DNA from: Liolophura sinensis
Lineage: Eukaryota > Mollusca > Polyplacophora > Chitonida > Chitonidae
Reading direction: 5' to 3'
DNA: 64,000 nt
Assembly: GCF_032854445.1 (NCBI RefSeq)
Contig: NC_088300.1
Span: forward strand, 58,316,984-58,380,983
In this document: piece by piece, positions 1-12,050 of the stretch
Layout of the letters: each line of letters begins with the position of its first letter
Position numbering within the stretch: the first letter of the stretch is position 1
Position numbers and translations under genes: made by a program
Notes under the pieces: generated by a model
What the model saw: the letters and a program-made list of their open reading frames with translations, nothing else
Told to the model about the DNA's origin: nothing
Database searches by the model: none

Positions 1-638
1 TCCTCCACAATTTTCAAAAGCGGGTTGGAGCCTTGGCGTGTCTTTTCGTAGTCATTGAGACAGGATTTAAACAAAAGTTTTATTTTTCTCTCAGCGGAAC
101 TTGAATAATTCCTCACAACTGGAGATTCCAGATAATCTGTAAGCTTTTCTCGGATCTGATTGTCTATGGCAAGTTTTACAGTGATCTCCGCTTCACCTGG
201 AGGCATTGCCGTGCGAGCTCGCCAGCCACCACAAGAGTACTCGAAGAAGTCATCACAAGGCTTAGCAGATCGGTCCATGGCTTCTTCCATCTCCGCAGCC
301 CGCTTCATGCAGTGGGAGCTGGCACAACCAAAGGGTGCCACATGGTTTAGGGTGATCGGCACCCTGCCAGCAGATATCCCGACGGCGATGATCAAGGCAA
401 TGCAGAGAATTGCCAGGCAAAGAACTACCATCAGCAGCGTCAAAGTACTTCTCCGAAGCGATCTCACTTTCACCGCTACGTAGCTTGGGAAATTACCAAA
501 CGGATTTATTTTCCCTGACTTGTCTGGTTTATCGTCTTCGCCGACTATCTTTTCCATGTCGTCGTAGCCTTTCAATTTGCCGGACATCTTTGGACCGATG
601 TTGGCCATTTCTGTGACGATGGTATGCATGGTTGACAT
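1..638 (-). CDS. M13 (neprilysin/ECE-like) family gene, 5' exon, cut by window edge
   Basis: An open frame reads leftwards from ATG at 638-636 to the window edge (212 codons). It encodes a cytosolic tail of about 66 residues, a membrane span at about residues 67-90 (LLMVVLCLAILCIALII), and then the start of an M13 ectodomain. The ectodomain start has a Cys-x(4)-Cys pair, the motif PCDDFFEYSCGGW, and a KLLFKSCLND segment, all in the order found in neprilysin and endothelin-converting enzymes. These are type II membrane proteins whose catalytic domain lies further downstream, outside this window, so activity cannot be judged. The tail is longer than in the three other copies here, and the position before the PCDDF motif is Asp (DRS) where the others have Asn. 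An upstream ATG-proximal splice site was not resolved. The family call is firm; the exact subtype is open. Confidence 0.88.
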   Translation of the reverse strand, partial: MSTMHTIVTEMANIGPKMSGKLKGYDDMEKIVGEDDKPDKSGKINPFGNFPSYVAVKVRSLRRSTLTLLMVVLCLAILCIALIIAVGISAGRVPITLNHVAPFGCASSHCMKRAAEMEEAMDRSAKPCDDFFEYSCGGWRARTAMPPGEAEITVKLAIDNQIREKLTDYLESPVVRNYSSSAERKIKLLFKSCLNDYEKTRQGSNPLLKIVE

Positions 639-2720
639 GGTGAAGCTATAGGTAACCCCTGAAGGGGTCAGGGAAGCTCAGTTACCCCGCTCTGACTGGT
701 GGACACCTGTGCGGCTTGGGCTTACATGGGTGGCTGGGCGTTCTGTGTCGAGGGAGGACCGCTGGTACTCGGCCAGACAATTCTTTCTACCTGAAAGGTC
801 GTAACTGAAGAGACCGGGCTGTTTGTCGTGTCAGTCAGCTAACGATGTGAGCAGGACATAGACTGTTCAGCAGTCCGAACAGTGGGTCTGTCACGTCGGG
901 GTGTCTGGCTGTACCACCGGCCTTACCTGGGAACGGTTATAAATACCCGCGGGTCGGGCCAGTCGCAGAGAGCGCTCTATCAAACCACAATAGAACAGGT
1001 GGTAATCTGGAAGCTGTGAGATTACCGCACTCGTCGGCTTATACCCACGTTATGACTAGTAGGGGAAGAATCAGTCTTACACATGCGGTAATTCGATGGA
1101 GTGTTAGTCTGCTGTTGTCTCCGATATCCTTTGTACAATGTTACCCTGATGTTGTAATCCACAAAAACGGACGTAAAACGTTTTGTTTTCCTGTCTTTCC
1201 TGTTTGTACCCTGCATACATGTATACGTATTTAACAGCTCTATGCTAACAAGACTGACTTCGTACGGTATAACCCGTCCTTTTTCATTCAGTTTTTTAAA
1301 AATTTACAAACACTCCATAAATGGGTATTGCATGTTTCTCTATAAATATAGCAATGTAGATCACATTTGGGAGGTAATGGGTTTTCATTGTTTTGACAGA
1401 CAGCGCCTTGGACCAAGGGGACACCGACAGCGCTCAGACGTGATCTTCCTGTCATAAGAACATCTGCGCAGTGGCCAGATAACGGGACTTCTTTGCGCAG
1501 CTTGACGCTCAAAGATATCAACTGTTATTACCCATTAGGAAATGCGAGTTATCACGAGAAGAAATCTTCACTTTTACTCTCCAATGTGTTTTGTTTAATT
1601 TTATTTTATGATTCCAAGCCAATTTATGTTGCCTAAGTGTTTAATTATCATTTTGAAATGTGCGTTTATGAGTGCATCAGTATCGACCCGTTCAGAGGAG
1701 AACCTGCAGCAAGTCAACGTTGGTATATAGGCTCAGTGAAAGCACAGCTTTACAGCCTCACACCACTCTCGCTGTTCCGGCTGGTTAACCGCTTATACAA
1801 ACATAACCCACGTCTGCGCAAATACTTTACAGACAAAATTTTGAAAAGATGTAAATATAAGATTACACTTAAGCAAAACCTGACGGGAATGAATTAGCAG
1901 CAATTACGGCAAAATTAAAAAAGGCAAACCAAAATAAATGCTTTTTAGCATGTTTAAATATAGGCGTAAGTGCGTAAGGAGGGCACGTTCAAACGATACA
2001 CAAATAAGCAGAAGGGGGAAACCTGGGAAAATAACGGTAGGAGGTAAAGGAAGTGGGTGAAAAAATGTACAAAAGATACTACAATTAAAAAGGGATGGTT
2101 TATCTCTGGTGCTATGGCACACCTCTTTATATCACGTCCCATGGTCATCCTTCCTACCCACCGCAACTTTCGGGGGGTGGGGGGGGGACTAATTTCCCAT
2201 AACTTACTCTGGAAAAATAAGGCTTTACAGTAATTTCCTTTACAGTAATTTCCCATACAAGTTTCCCAACTTGTATGGGAACCAATTATTTTGAGTTATC
2301 AATTCAAAGTTTCCTAGGTTATCATAAAAAGATTTTCAAATTCAAAACTAAAATAAATTTTGTTTGATTTTGACGTCAATCTGATTGAATGACACAACTC
2401 TGATCATGAAGCAAATTATTTATTTGTCGGACGGGTGTTTAAGCCCACACCGACGAATATCTCACTTATGTGACGACGGTAGGTTTGCTTGGGTGGAAGA
2501 AATATAGCAATAAAGAGTAGATATTTAACTTTACTTTACAGATACTTTTGTTTAAATATTTAGTCAATTTACATACAGTTTAGTGTCATTCAATTTAGGA
2601 AACAAGTCCTATATGTTTTTAAATATAAGAATTAAACGCGGCATATGATTTATGGAATTTATACACTGCCGAGAAAATATCAAAACAATATAGGGTTCAT
2701 GTGCTTGTCTAGGAACTATT
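639..2720. other. Non-coding interval left of the tandem arrays
   Basis: No exon resembling M13 exons 2-14 was found on either strand. A TATA-like TTTATA run near 938-946 lies in a GC-richer patch upstream of the 638 start. On the minus strand a GTAAGG splice-donor-like site follows near 920-928, so a 5' leader exon for the gene at 1-638 is possible but unproven. A short inverted repeat (11-bp arms 2251-2261 and 2270-2280) is present. Otherwise I see nothing. Confidence 0.5.
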
Positions 2721-3128
2721 GCAGATAACCTCGGTACTCTTGGCTCTCTGCATTGCAGATAACCTCGGTACTCTTGGCTCTCTGCATTGCAGATAACCTC
2801 GGTACTCTTGGCTCTCTGCATTGCAGATAACCTCGGTACTCTTGGCTCTCTGCATTGCAGATAACCTCGGTACTCTTGGCTCTCTGCATTGCAGATAACC
2901 TCGGTACTCTTGGCTCTCTGCGTTGCAGATAACCTCGGTACTCTTGGCTCTCTGCATTGCAGATAACCTCGGTACTCTTGGCTGTCTGCATTGCAGATAA
3001 CCTCGGTACTTTTGGCTCTCTGCATTGCAGATAACCTCGGTACTTTTGGCTCTCTACATTGCAGATAAGCTCAGTAATCTTGTCTCTCTGCATTGCAGAT
3101 AACCTCGGTACTCTTGGCTCTCTGCATT
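2721..3128. repeat. Tandem array A, 34-bp unit, about 12 copies
   Basis: The unit starts GCAGATAACCTCGGTACTCT and recurs every 34 bp from 2721 (2721, 2755 and so on) with few substitutions. The homogeneity suggests recent expansion. Several long minus-strand frames run through it only because of the repeat. Confidence 0.95.
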
Positions 3129-3129
3129 C

Positions 3130-4985
3130 TTCTCCTCTGTGTTGATACTTTTGCTCATACTCTGCACTCTTCTAGTGCAATCTGCCCATAACTGCACTCT
3201 GGTACTACAACTTTTGCCCATAAATCTGCACTCTGCTACTATAACACTCCCATCGTTCTGCACCCAGCCACTAGTTCCACCCATACCTCTGTACTCTGCT
3301 GCTACTACACCACCTATCATTCTGCACCCAGCCACTAGTTCTGCCCATAAATCTGCACTCTGCTACTATTACACCACCCATTCTTCTGCACACAGCTATT
3401 AGTCCTACCCATAAATCTGTACTCTGCTACTGTTACACCACCCATTCTTCTGCACCCAGCTACTAGTTCCACCCATACCTCTGTACTCTGCTGCTACTAC
3501 ACCACCTATCATTCTGCACCCAGCCACTAGTTCTACCCATAAATCTGCAGTCTGCTACTATAAAACAACCCATCGTGCTGCAATCAGCCACTAGTTCTAC
3601 CCATACCTCTGTACTCTGCTACTATTACACCACCCATTCTTCTGCACACAGCTATTAGTCCTACCCATAAATCTGTACTCAGCTACTGTTACACCACCCA
3701 TTCTTCTGCACACAGCTACTAGTTCCACCCATACCTCTGTACTCTGCTGCTACTACACCACCCATTCTTCTGCACCCAGCCACTAGTTCTACCCATAAAT
3801 CTGCACTCTGCTACTATTACACCACCCATCATGCTGCAATCAGCTACTAGTTCTGCCCATAAATCTGCACTCTGCTACTATTACACCACCCATTCTTCTG
3901 CATACAGCTATTAGTTCTACCCATAAATCTGCACTCTGCTACTATTACACCACCCATTCTTCTGCACACAGCTATTAGTTCTACCCATAAATCTGCACTC
4001 TGCTACTATTACACCACCCATTCTTCTGCACCCAGCCACTAGTTCTACCCATAAATCTGCACTCTGCTACTATTACACCACCCATTCTTCTGCACACAGC
4101 TATTAGTTCTACCCATAAATCTGCACTCTGCTACTATTACACCACCCATTCTTCTGCACCCAGCCACTAGTTCTACCCATAAATCTGCACTCTGCTACTA
4201 TTACACCACCCATTCTTCTGCACCCAGCCACTAGTTCTACCCATAAATCTGCACTCTGCTACTATTACACCACCCATTCTTCTGCACACAGCTATTAGTT
4301 CTACCCATAAATCTGCACTCTGCTACTATTACACCACCCATTCTTCTGCACCCAGCCACTAGTTCTACCCATAAATCTGCACTCTGCTACTCACTACCCA
4401 TTCTTCTGCACACAGCTAATAGTTCTACCCATAAATCTGCACTCTGCTACTATTACGCCACCCATTCTTCTGCACCCAGCCACTAGTTCTACCCATAAAT
4501 CTGCACTCTGCTACTATTACACCACCCATTCTTCTGCACACAGCTATTAGTTCTACCCATAAATCTGCACTCTGCTACTATTACACCACCCATTCTTCTG
4601 CACACAGCTATTAGTCCTACCCATAAATCTGTACTCTGCTGCTACTACACCACCTATCATTCTCCACCCAGCCACTAGTTCTACCCATAAATCTGCACTC
4701 TGCTACTGTTACACCACCCATCGTGCTGCAATCAGCTACTAGTTCTGCCCATACCCCTGCACTTTGCTACTACTACACCGCCTATCATTCTGCACCCAGC
4801 CACTAGTTCTACCCATAAATATGCACTCTGCTACTGTTACACCACCCATCGTGCTGCAATCAGCTACTAGTTCTGCCCATACCCCTGCACTTTGCTACTA
4901 CTACACCGCCTATCATTCTGCGCCAGCCACTAGATCCACCTATACCTCTGCACTCTGCTACTGTTACTCCTGCCCGTATGCGTGC
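3130..4985. repeat. Tandem array B, 64-bp unit, about 28 copies
   Basis: The unit contains two CTGCAC starts, then CTACTATTACACCACCCATT and TTCTACCCATAAAT. Typical copies repeat every 64 bp. Edge copies are more diverged than the central ones (about 3840-4600), as expected when unequal exchange homogenises the centre. Confidence 0.93.
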
Positions 4986-4999
4986 ACTATAGCCCATAC

Positions 5000-6511
5000 C
5001 TGTTAATTCTGCTACTTCTGCACATCGCCCTACAACATGTAACTACCACTACCCATACCTCTGCTACCTGCTGCTATCACTACCCATACTTCTGCAGCCA
5101 GTAACTGACTACTCCTACCTCTGGAACCTGTAACCACCACTACCCATACCTCCGGAGCCTGTAACTACCACTACCCATAAGTCTGCTCCGTGCTATTACC
5201 ACAACCCATACCTCTGTACCCTGTAATTACCACTACCTCTGAAGCCTGCAACTACCACTACCCATACCTCTGGAGCCTGTAACTACCACTACCCATACGT
5301 CTGCTCCCTGCTACTACCACAACCCATACCTCTGCTCCCTGCTACTACCACAACCCATACCTCTGTACACTGTAATTACCACTACCTCTGAAGCCTGCAA
5401 CTACCACTACCCATACCTCTGGAGCCTGTAACTACCATTACCCATACCTCTGTTCCTTGCTACTACCACTACCCAAACCTCTGCACCCTGTAACCACCAC
5501 TTCCCATTCCTCTGCTTCCTGATACTACCACTACCCATGCCTTTACACCCTGTAACTATCACCACCCATTCCTTTGTTTCCTGATATTACCACTACCCAT
5601 GCCTTTACACCCTGTAACTATCACCACCCATTCCTTTGTTTCCTGATATTACCAGTACCCATGCCTTTACACCCTGTAACCACCACTTCCCATTCCTCTG
5701 CTTCCTCATATTACCAGTACCCATGCCTTTGCACCCTGTAACTATCACCACCCATTCTTCTGCCTCCTGATATTACCAGTACCCATGACTTTACACCCTG
5801 TAACTATCACCACCCATTCTTCTGCCTCCTGATATTGCCAGTACCCATGACTTTACACCCTGTAACTATCACCACCCATTCTTCTGCCTCCTGATATTAC
5901 CACTACCCATGCCTTTACACCCTGTAACTATCACCACCCATTCCTCTGCTTCCTGATTTTACCAGTACCCATGCCTTTACACCCTGTAACTATCACCACC
6001 CATTCCTTTGTATCCTGATATTACCACTACCCATGCATTTACACCCTGTAACTATCACCACCCATTCCTCTGCTTCCTGATATTACCAGTACCCATGCCT
6101 TTACACCCTGTAACTATCACCACCCATTCCTCTGCTTCCTGATATTACCACTACCCATGCCTTTACACCCTGTAACTATCACCACCCATTCCTCTGCTTC
6201 CTGATATTACCACTACCCATGCATTTACACCCTGTAACTATCACCACCCATTCCTTTGTTTCCTGATATTACCAGTACCCATGCCTTTACACCCTGTAAC
6301 TATCACCACCCATTCCTCTGCTTACTGATTTTACCAGTACCCATGCATTTACACCCTGTAACTATCACCACCCATTCCTTTGTTTCCTGATATTACCAGT
6401 ATCCATGCCTTTACACCCTGTAACTATCACCACCCATTCCTCTGCTTCCTGATATTACCACTACCCATGCATTTACACCCTGTAACTATCACCACCCATT
6501 CTTTTGTTTCC
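5000..6511. repeat. Tandem arrays C and D, irregular then 62-bp unit
   Basis: From 5000 to about 5510 are irregular copies built on CTACCACTACCCATACCTCT. From about 5520 to 6511 the period settles at 62 bp (for example copies at 6076 and 6138), with core CTGATATTACCACTACCCAT followed by CACCCTGTAACTATCACCAC. The cores resemble those of array B. Confidence 0.9.
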
Positions 6512-6629
6512 AGAAACGGTCTCTGATCTGTTGTGTGGTCTCGCATGAAGTCCAGTGGTGACTGCTATTACCATCCTTAGGCCTATAAACTTACATACTA
6601 CCACCATGTTTCAAACTACTGCTTTACAT

Positions 6630-7010
6630 GCGCCCAGGACTACAACCCATGCACCCGGTACTACAACCCATGGCCCAGTACTACTACCAATGCACCCAGT
6701 ACTACAACCCATGCCCCCAGTACTACAACCCATGCCCCCATTACTACTACCAATGCACCCAGTACTACAACCCATGCCCCCATTACTACTACCAATGCAT
6801 CCAGTACTAAAACCCATGCCCCCAGTACTACAACCCATGCACCCAGTACTACAACCCATGCCCCCAGTACTACATCCCATGCACCCAGTACTACAACCCA
6901 TAGCCCCAGTACTACTACCAATGCACCCAGTACTACAACCCATGCCCCCAGTACTACAACCCATGCCCCCAGTACTACTACCAATGCACCCAGTAGCCTA
7001 CTACAACCAA
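6630..7010. repeat. Tandem array E, 21-bp unit with 42-bp alternation
   Basis: The unit CCCAGTACTACAACCCATGC plus one C is 21 bp. In part of the array it alternates with an ACTACTACCAATGCACC form, giving a 42-bp higher-order repeat. Because 21 is a multiple of three, several frames on both strands stay open. I do not regard these as genes. Confidence 0.92.
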
Positions 7011-7350
7011 TACACACAGTTATTGCCACCCATTCACTTAGCTTCTACCTCCCGCACACCAAGCTATTACCACAATGTATAATGTGACAGTGCGGAGTGT
7101 CTTGCCTGGTGTCTTCAGCATGATAGTTCCGTGGCGAAAACATTGTGGTGGTATGTCTTTGCCCTGCCACAAGAAGACACGGTATATGTGCACACACCTT
7201 ATGAATTCTTTGTCATATGGCTGAACAATTGTTGAGTGCAATGTAAAAATCAAAGCATACATTCACAGTTTGTCTAACACAAGTGAGAAAACTACAATAT
7301 AAATGTGTCATTGGCTAGATTAGATTATATATGATAATGACATTACTTAC

Positions 7351-8046
7351 AACAACAACTCTGTTAGCTCGGTTATTCCAGTCTACTCCCACGTAAAACC
7401 CAAACAGGGCGTCCACCCAGAAGTCCACATGAACCTTCTCCAGGGCAGTTTGTAGTTCCCAGTTCACGTCCATGTTGTTCAAAACTCCCCATCCTCCAGC
7501 TGGTATCAGAACTTTTGTCAGGAAGGGATTGGCCCCTTTGATCATCTTACCATAATCGTCCAAACATGACTTGAACAGTTTCTTCAGTTTGACCTCACTC
7601 GATATGTCAGAATCTGTTACTGGATCTTCCAAAAGTCTTCGGAGTTTTTCCTTGTTCTTGTTGTAAATAACCGTGATAGGAGTGTTACCAACAAAACCAT
7701 CCACGATTGGGTTTTTCTGGGGCCAGACTCCACAAGCGTACGTATGGAAGTCGTCACATGGTTGTACAGACCTGTTCATGTAGGATGCAACAGATGCTGT
7801 TGTCTCAAGACATATCACACTCTTACAGATGTCCGTCCTTAAAGGCGATGCCGTCGGCATGACATTACCCGAAGCGTCATTACTATTGACTTTCGCTCCG
7901 TACAATCCCACAAACACGAGACAAAAGACGAGAGCAACCAGACCGGCTGCAACCATAACCAACTCTTTTTTGGTAAAAGTGTGGTTAGAAAATGTGAGCT
8001 TTGTTGAATCTCCAAACACGGAGCCTGGGTTTCTCAAGTCCGTCAT
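7351..8046 (-). CDS. M13 family lone first exon (downstream exons not found)
   Basis: The exon starts at ATG 8046-8044 and ends at a good donor (exon end 7351, then GTAAGT), giving 232 codons in phase 0, the same phase as the first exons of the two complete M13 genes here. It encodes a tail of about 28 residues, a membrane span at about 29-51 (LVMVAAGLVALVFCLVFVGL), the CKSVICLETTA cysteine pair, a sequon NRS, PCDDFHTYACGVWP, LKKLFKSCLDDYGKM and EKVHVDFW. Reading through the donor adds 11 residues and a stop (243 aa). The next exons should lie at lower coordinates. That space holds only tandem arrays and then the first exon of another M13 gene. The options are a truncated gene, a gene making a short membrane-anchored fragment, or an alternative first exon for the gene at 1-638. 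Confidence 0.85.
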
Positions 8047-11000
8047 TTTGAGCTTTAAGGCGCCTTTTTGACAATTCCTTCAGCCGGTGAATAAATGTTA
8101 GCAAAAGCTTATTTTAACTCACACTTTGCGTTGCATCTGCAATGAGCACTTTTCTATGTCCCAGCATCCAAGGGGCGGTTACCTCTACACGCCTTGCTAC
8201 TTCACGGTCATGCGCAGTCGATGGTACTGGTAACTGACTTGTCCAAAGTCCACAATCCACTGTTTCTTTGACCACAGCGAATTTATAACATGTTATGGCG
8301 AGGTTAAACCATTTATATATATAAGTGCACAGGTAAGAAATTCAGATGTTGTGCTTTATTATATTTTACTGTAATTGTTCAAATAAAATAAAAGATTTCT
8401 TTAAAGAATTTAAAGAAGTTACCTACACGTCCTATAAGCTATAACAAAGAACGGACGTACAATTTCCACGAAAGCACAGCTATGCGATGGAAATAGTTTT
8501 GTATATGTTGTTTTATCAAATATTATTGATAGAACCAGTAAAACTTGCTACTGCTTTTTATGACAGTCAGAGAAAAGCGTGCCAACAAAAATTTATAAAG
8601 AAGTTCAGTTTGTTTACCACATGTTCTTCATCTTGACCTACAAGCCATGCGCTAAAGAATGGTGGTGTTGAGTTTCATCATGCACGGGCACGATCTAGCA
8701 ACGCCCCCTAGAGGGAGTCACGTGTTATTGGGAATATATATTTTAAAGTAATCGACTTCCAACCTTTCTGCTCCTTAGGAAAGAAAATTATCGAAGTGCA
8801 CGTTGATACGTCTAAGTCCTACTGGCTATACGGTGATGTCAAATACTACTGTACGGTTTTAATTCATAAGGTTTGTTTATGTATAACGGACTTAATTATC
8901 TGCCATCCCGCGTTAAAACGTGTGCAAGCATACACATTCCGAAGGTCATTCTGTACGATACATTTGATTTATGCCTGTTCGTTAAGGGTAAAGACTCACA
9001 CAACACGCTTACTTTTACCTAAGAGTTTGCTCAAGTTTGCTCTAGCCACCGGGGAGAGAATGACACTAATGACTAAGATAATACCTCAACAATGGTTACG
9101 TCAAGTTTTCCGTAATAATCTGACACCTGTGTAATACTCGGTTTAAAAGAAATTTTAATTGATTTTTATGTACAGTGCAACTAAATTTGAGTGTTTATCA
9201 CATTTAACGTATGGCTAATTACCTTGGCGTCACATTTTAACGTTCTCATATGAAAACTGGACCACATATATTAGGGCCTACTTCGGTTGTTAAGAGTTAA
9301 AAACTTTTCAGGGATTGTCAATGTGATGCATCTACTATATACAAATACTTGAACGATATCAGAACTTTGCACTTACTGAGGCATATTGACTATAACTGTA
9401 CCTTCTGGTACAGGATTGTCATGGGATACAGTGACATGCTAATCAGTCTTAATACAGGTTAACGTACAAGCTGGAACTATCCCCAAATGCAAATTGTATA
9501 CTGTTATAAGCCTTTAGTTCGCTGCAGTAATATTAACCTTCATCACTTGAACATCTTGCAATTAAGGCTTCAAGTTTATGTAGAGGTACTGTCTGGCTCT
9601 TATCTCTATGGGTTTGCCTACTGTCTCGTGATTCCAATTTTAAAGTAAATAAATATATTTTCAAAAAATTATAATTGTAAGAGATTTTCGCAGCAATCAA
9701 ACATGTTAGTGAAGTCGATATGATATTATTCGCCAGCAGCTCTCACGTTTAGACTGGATTTATACAAGTTAATAGGTGTTACTTTGTTGGAACGTGCCTA
9801 AGCTGTTGGCAGATCACCTCTCTTAAAAGCCTTTGTGCCTATTACATATCTATAAATAATCAGTGATTAATAGCCTCAGGACTATATTTAAAATTATTTC
9901 GACGATACATGTTATGAAATAAAATATATTATAGTTGGCAATGAGACATATGTTGATCATTATTCATACACAAGTTTACATATGTCACGCAGCTAAAATT
10001 TGCCCACATCGTGCGTTACACATGCAAAAATTCAAGTAGACTGTGATGATATATATGTAATAAATTAAAAACTGATAAAGCTAAACAGTTAGTGCTTCAG
10101 TCCACAGTATCACAGATCCGCTTTTTGTTCTCTCAAACACAACATTACCACAGAATTTTAGACTAATTGTGACTTATGCTGGATGGACACTTCATTTGTG
10201 TTTGGATCCCACTGAAACAGCGATTTACAATTCGAGACGAGTTGTGCTCATGAAATCTATGCTATCAATAATATTAAACATTACCGTATTTTGATCAATA
10301 GACAATCATCATGTAAGGACATTTACCAATTAACAAACCACAGAAGGCTACTATGAGCCATGGGGGGTGTCAACGAGGATATCGTGATCACACAAGCATG
10401 AAATACATGCTTCTGTGTCGATAGATTAATGAAAAATGCAAGAAATAGGTAAAAAAGAGGTCGTGATAATGTTTGACAGGTCTCCATGGCAAGCGCAGAA
10501 CAATGATTCAGGAGTCTCTAAAAATGCGGTCGCTGTGAGTTCAAGTCCAGCACGTACTGACTTCCTTTTCGGTGATACGTGGGAAGGTCTGACAGTAACC
10601 TGTGGACGGTCGTGGGTTTCTCCAGGGCTCTGCCTGGTTTCTTTCCTTTATAAAACTGGCCATCGTCGTATTTAAGTGAAAACAATTAGAATGTTTTACA
10701 TTTATCATACGTTCATCATCTGAGAGATAAACCATGAGCAATTAAGGATATCTCTAAGCCCCTTTGCCAGATATATACAGGAGTTTGGGCCGCTATGGTC
10801 ACACGATAGCTTGTTAAAAAGGTTTTTACAATGGTGGGTTTGGTTCAGTGCCTAGCTTACTTAAACAAGTGGTATTGGTGTTCTCTGGTAGGCATTACAA
10901 ACTAATTTTATCAAATCTCAAACAGATCTGTTTATGAATCTATAATATTCAACAGCTAGTATTACACGACAATAAATGCACAAACGTATTACCCAGACCA

Positions 11001-11913
11001 CACACACTCTGTTTTAGAAATCCTCAAAACAGCCTTGCATTCCTCCGGGTAACTCAATAAATAATAAAACCATGTAACAAATCAGTTAATGAAATATTCC
11101 ATGAACAACATAGCTTTCATAACCATCTAAAACTATCTATGTTAAGACAGTCCTGAGTGTTAACTACTCATGGACAGAAATCAGCAATCAGCAATAAAAC
11201 ATTTATTTATAACTCAAGAATATTTTAATTATAAGACGGCGACCAGTATTTTGGTCGAAGGAAACTGGACAGAGCCCGCGGGACAGACCGCAATAAAAAT
11301 GGAACACTTAACATATCACAGAGTACTATATGTAGAATTTGTGTCACCTATATAAAACCGACATTTACCCCAGGTAAATGTTCCAAACATAATCTTTGCT
11401 GTCACCAGGAAAAGCCAAGAAGTATGTCAAATTCATAAAGACGTATTTGAAAAATATGTTTCGCGAAATCTGCCTTATATAAATCGACAAACCTTGTACA
11501 CAGAAATTAGAGCAATAAACTTTCTGTGAATTAAACACTGCGTTTATCTTAAAATATGAATGTCCTTCAAAATGACTTTAATTATTCAAAGAAGTAGATA
11601 TTTTAAGAAGACATATTTATGATCAGGAACCTGGTATAAATGTTTTATAAATCAATCAATAATACAGCAAATCAAGTTATAATATTAGTGCAAGTAAGCA
11701 TGCAAATCGGGGCGTTTCATGTTCACTACAGTCGACTCGTACATACATGTACGTACATAAGTCAGTTAGAGTAGATCACCCCTGGGTACATATGCTATTA
11801 AGCTCACCAGATCATGTTAGTGTGTAGTGTGACGGATCAAATAACGCTGTCTAAACATCAAAGTTTGCACACACACGTGAATATGGCGTAACATTGCACT
11901 CCTGGTTTTACAG
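8047..11913. other. Intergenic region between the divergent M13 genes
   Basis: About 4 kb separate the minus-strand exon at 7351-8046 from the plus-strand gene at 12051. I see no convincing exon. One SINE copy lies at about 10466-10684. Both promoters should be in this region, but no clear core promoter element decides their position. Confidence 0.5.
10466..10684 (+). mobile_element. SINE copy (tRNA-derived, family 1), tail lost
   Basis: It shows a B-box-like GTGAGTTCAAGTCC, then the family body (ACCTGTGGACGGTCGTGGGT, GGGCTCTGCCTGGTTT) and CATCGTCGTATTTAAGTGAA. It stops before the usual TTGAGTACGGCGTAAAAC tail. Confidence 0.75.
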
Positions 11914-12050
11914 GTGTTCGCTTACGGGACACTCCCCCCCATCTACCGAGCCACTGTCCACTCTGCCACTTGGCCTTATCACCCAAGGATTCGCCAAGGC
12001 TTGGGCAAAAGAGATCCTCATTGTTTCAGTAAATCTCTCGGAGTTTCGAC
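11914..12050 (+). promoter_or_regulatory. Possible 5' UTR exon of M13-A
   Basis: A 3' splice-site-like TTTTACAG ends at 11913, 137 bp before the start codon. The complete paralogue has the same TTTTACAG followed by GTGT upstream of its ATG at 26768. This suggests that an untranslated leader exon is spliced on in both genes. The donor exons were not located. Confidence 0.35.

Noticed and set aside
2609-3093. Overlapping minus-strand frames repeating AKSTEVICNAESQEYRG
   Set aside because: They are simple translations of the 34-bp array in successive frames (34 x 3 = 102 bp gives 34-residue repeats). There is no independent evidence of coding.
2721-6511. Regular repeats that might suggest a CRISPR array
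   Set aside because: Repeats are directly adjacent without unique spacers, no cas genes are present, and the genome is eukaryotic.
6555-7082. 175-codon frame rich in P-V-L-Q-P-M repeats, plus Gly- and Val-rich frames on the other strand
   Set aside because: All are open only because the 21-bp array has a period divisible by three. They lack splice context and any non-repetitive sequence of note.
8796-9134. 112-codon plus-strand frame in the M13 intergenic region
   Set aside because: No motif, no splice context and AT-rich codon use like the flanks; most likely chance.
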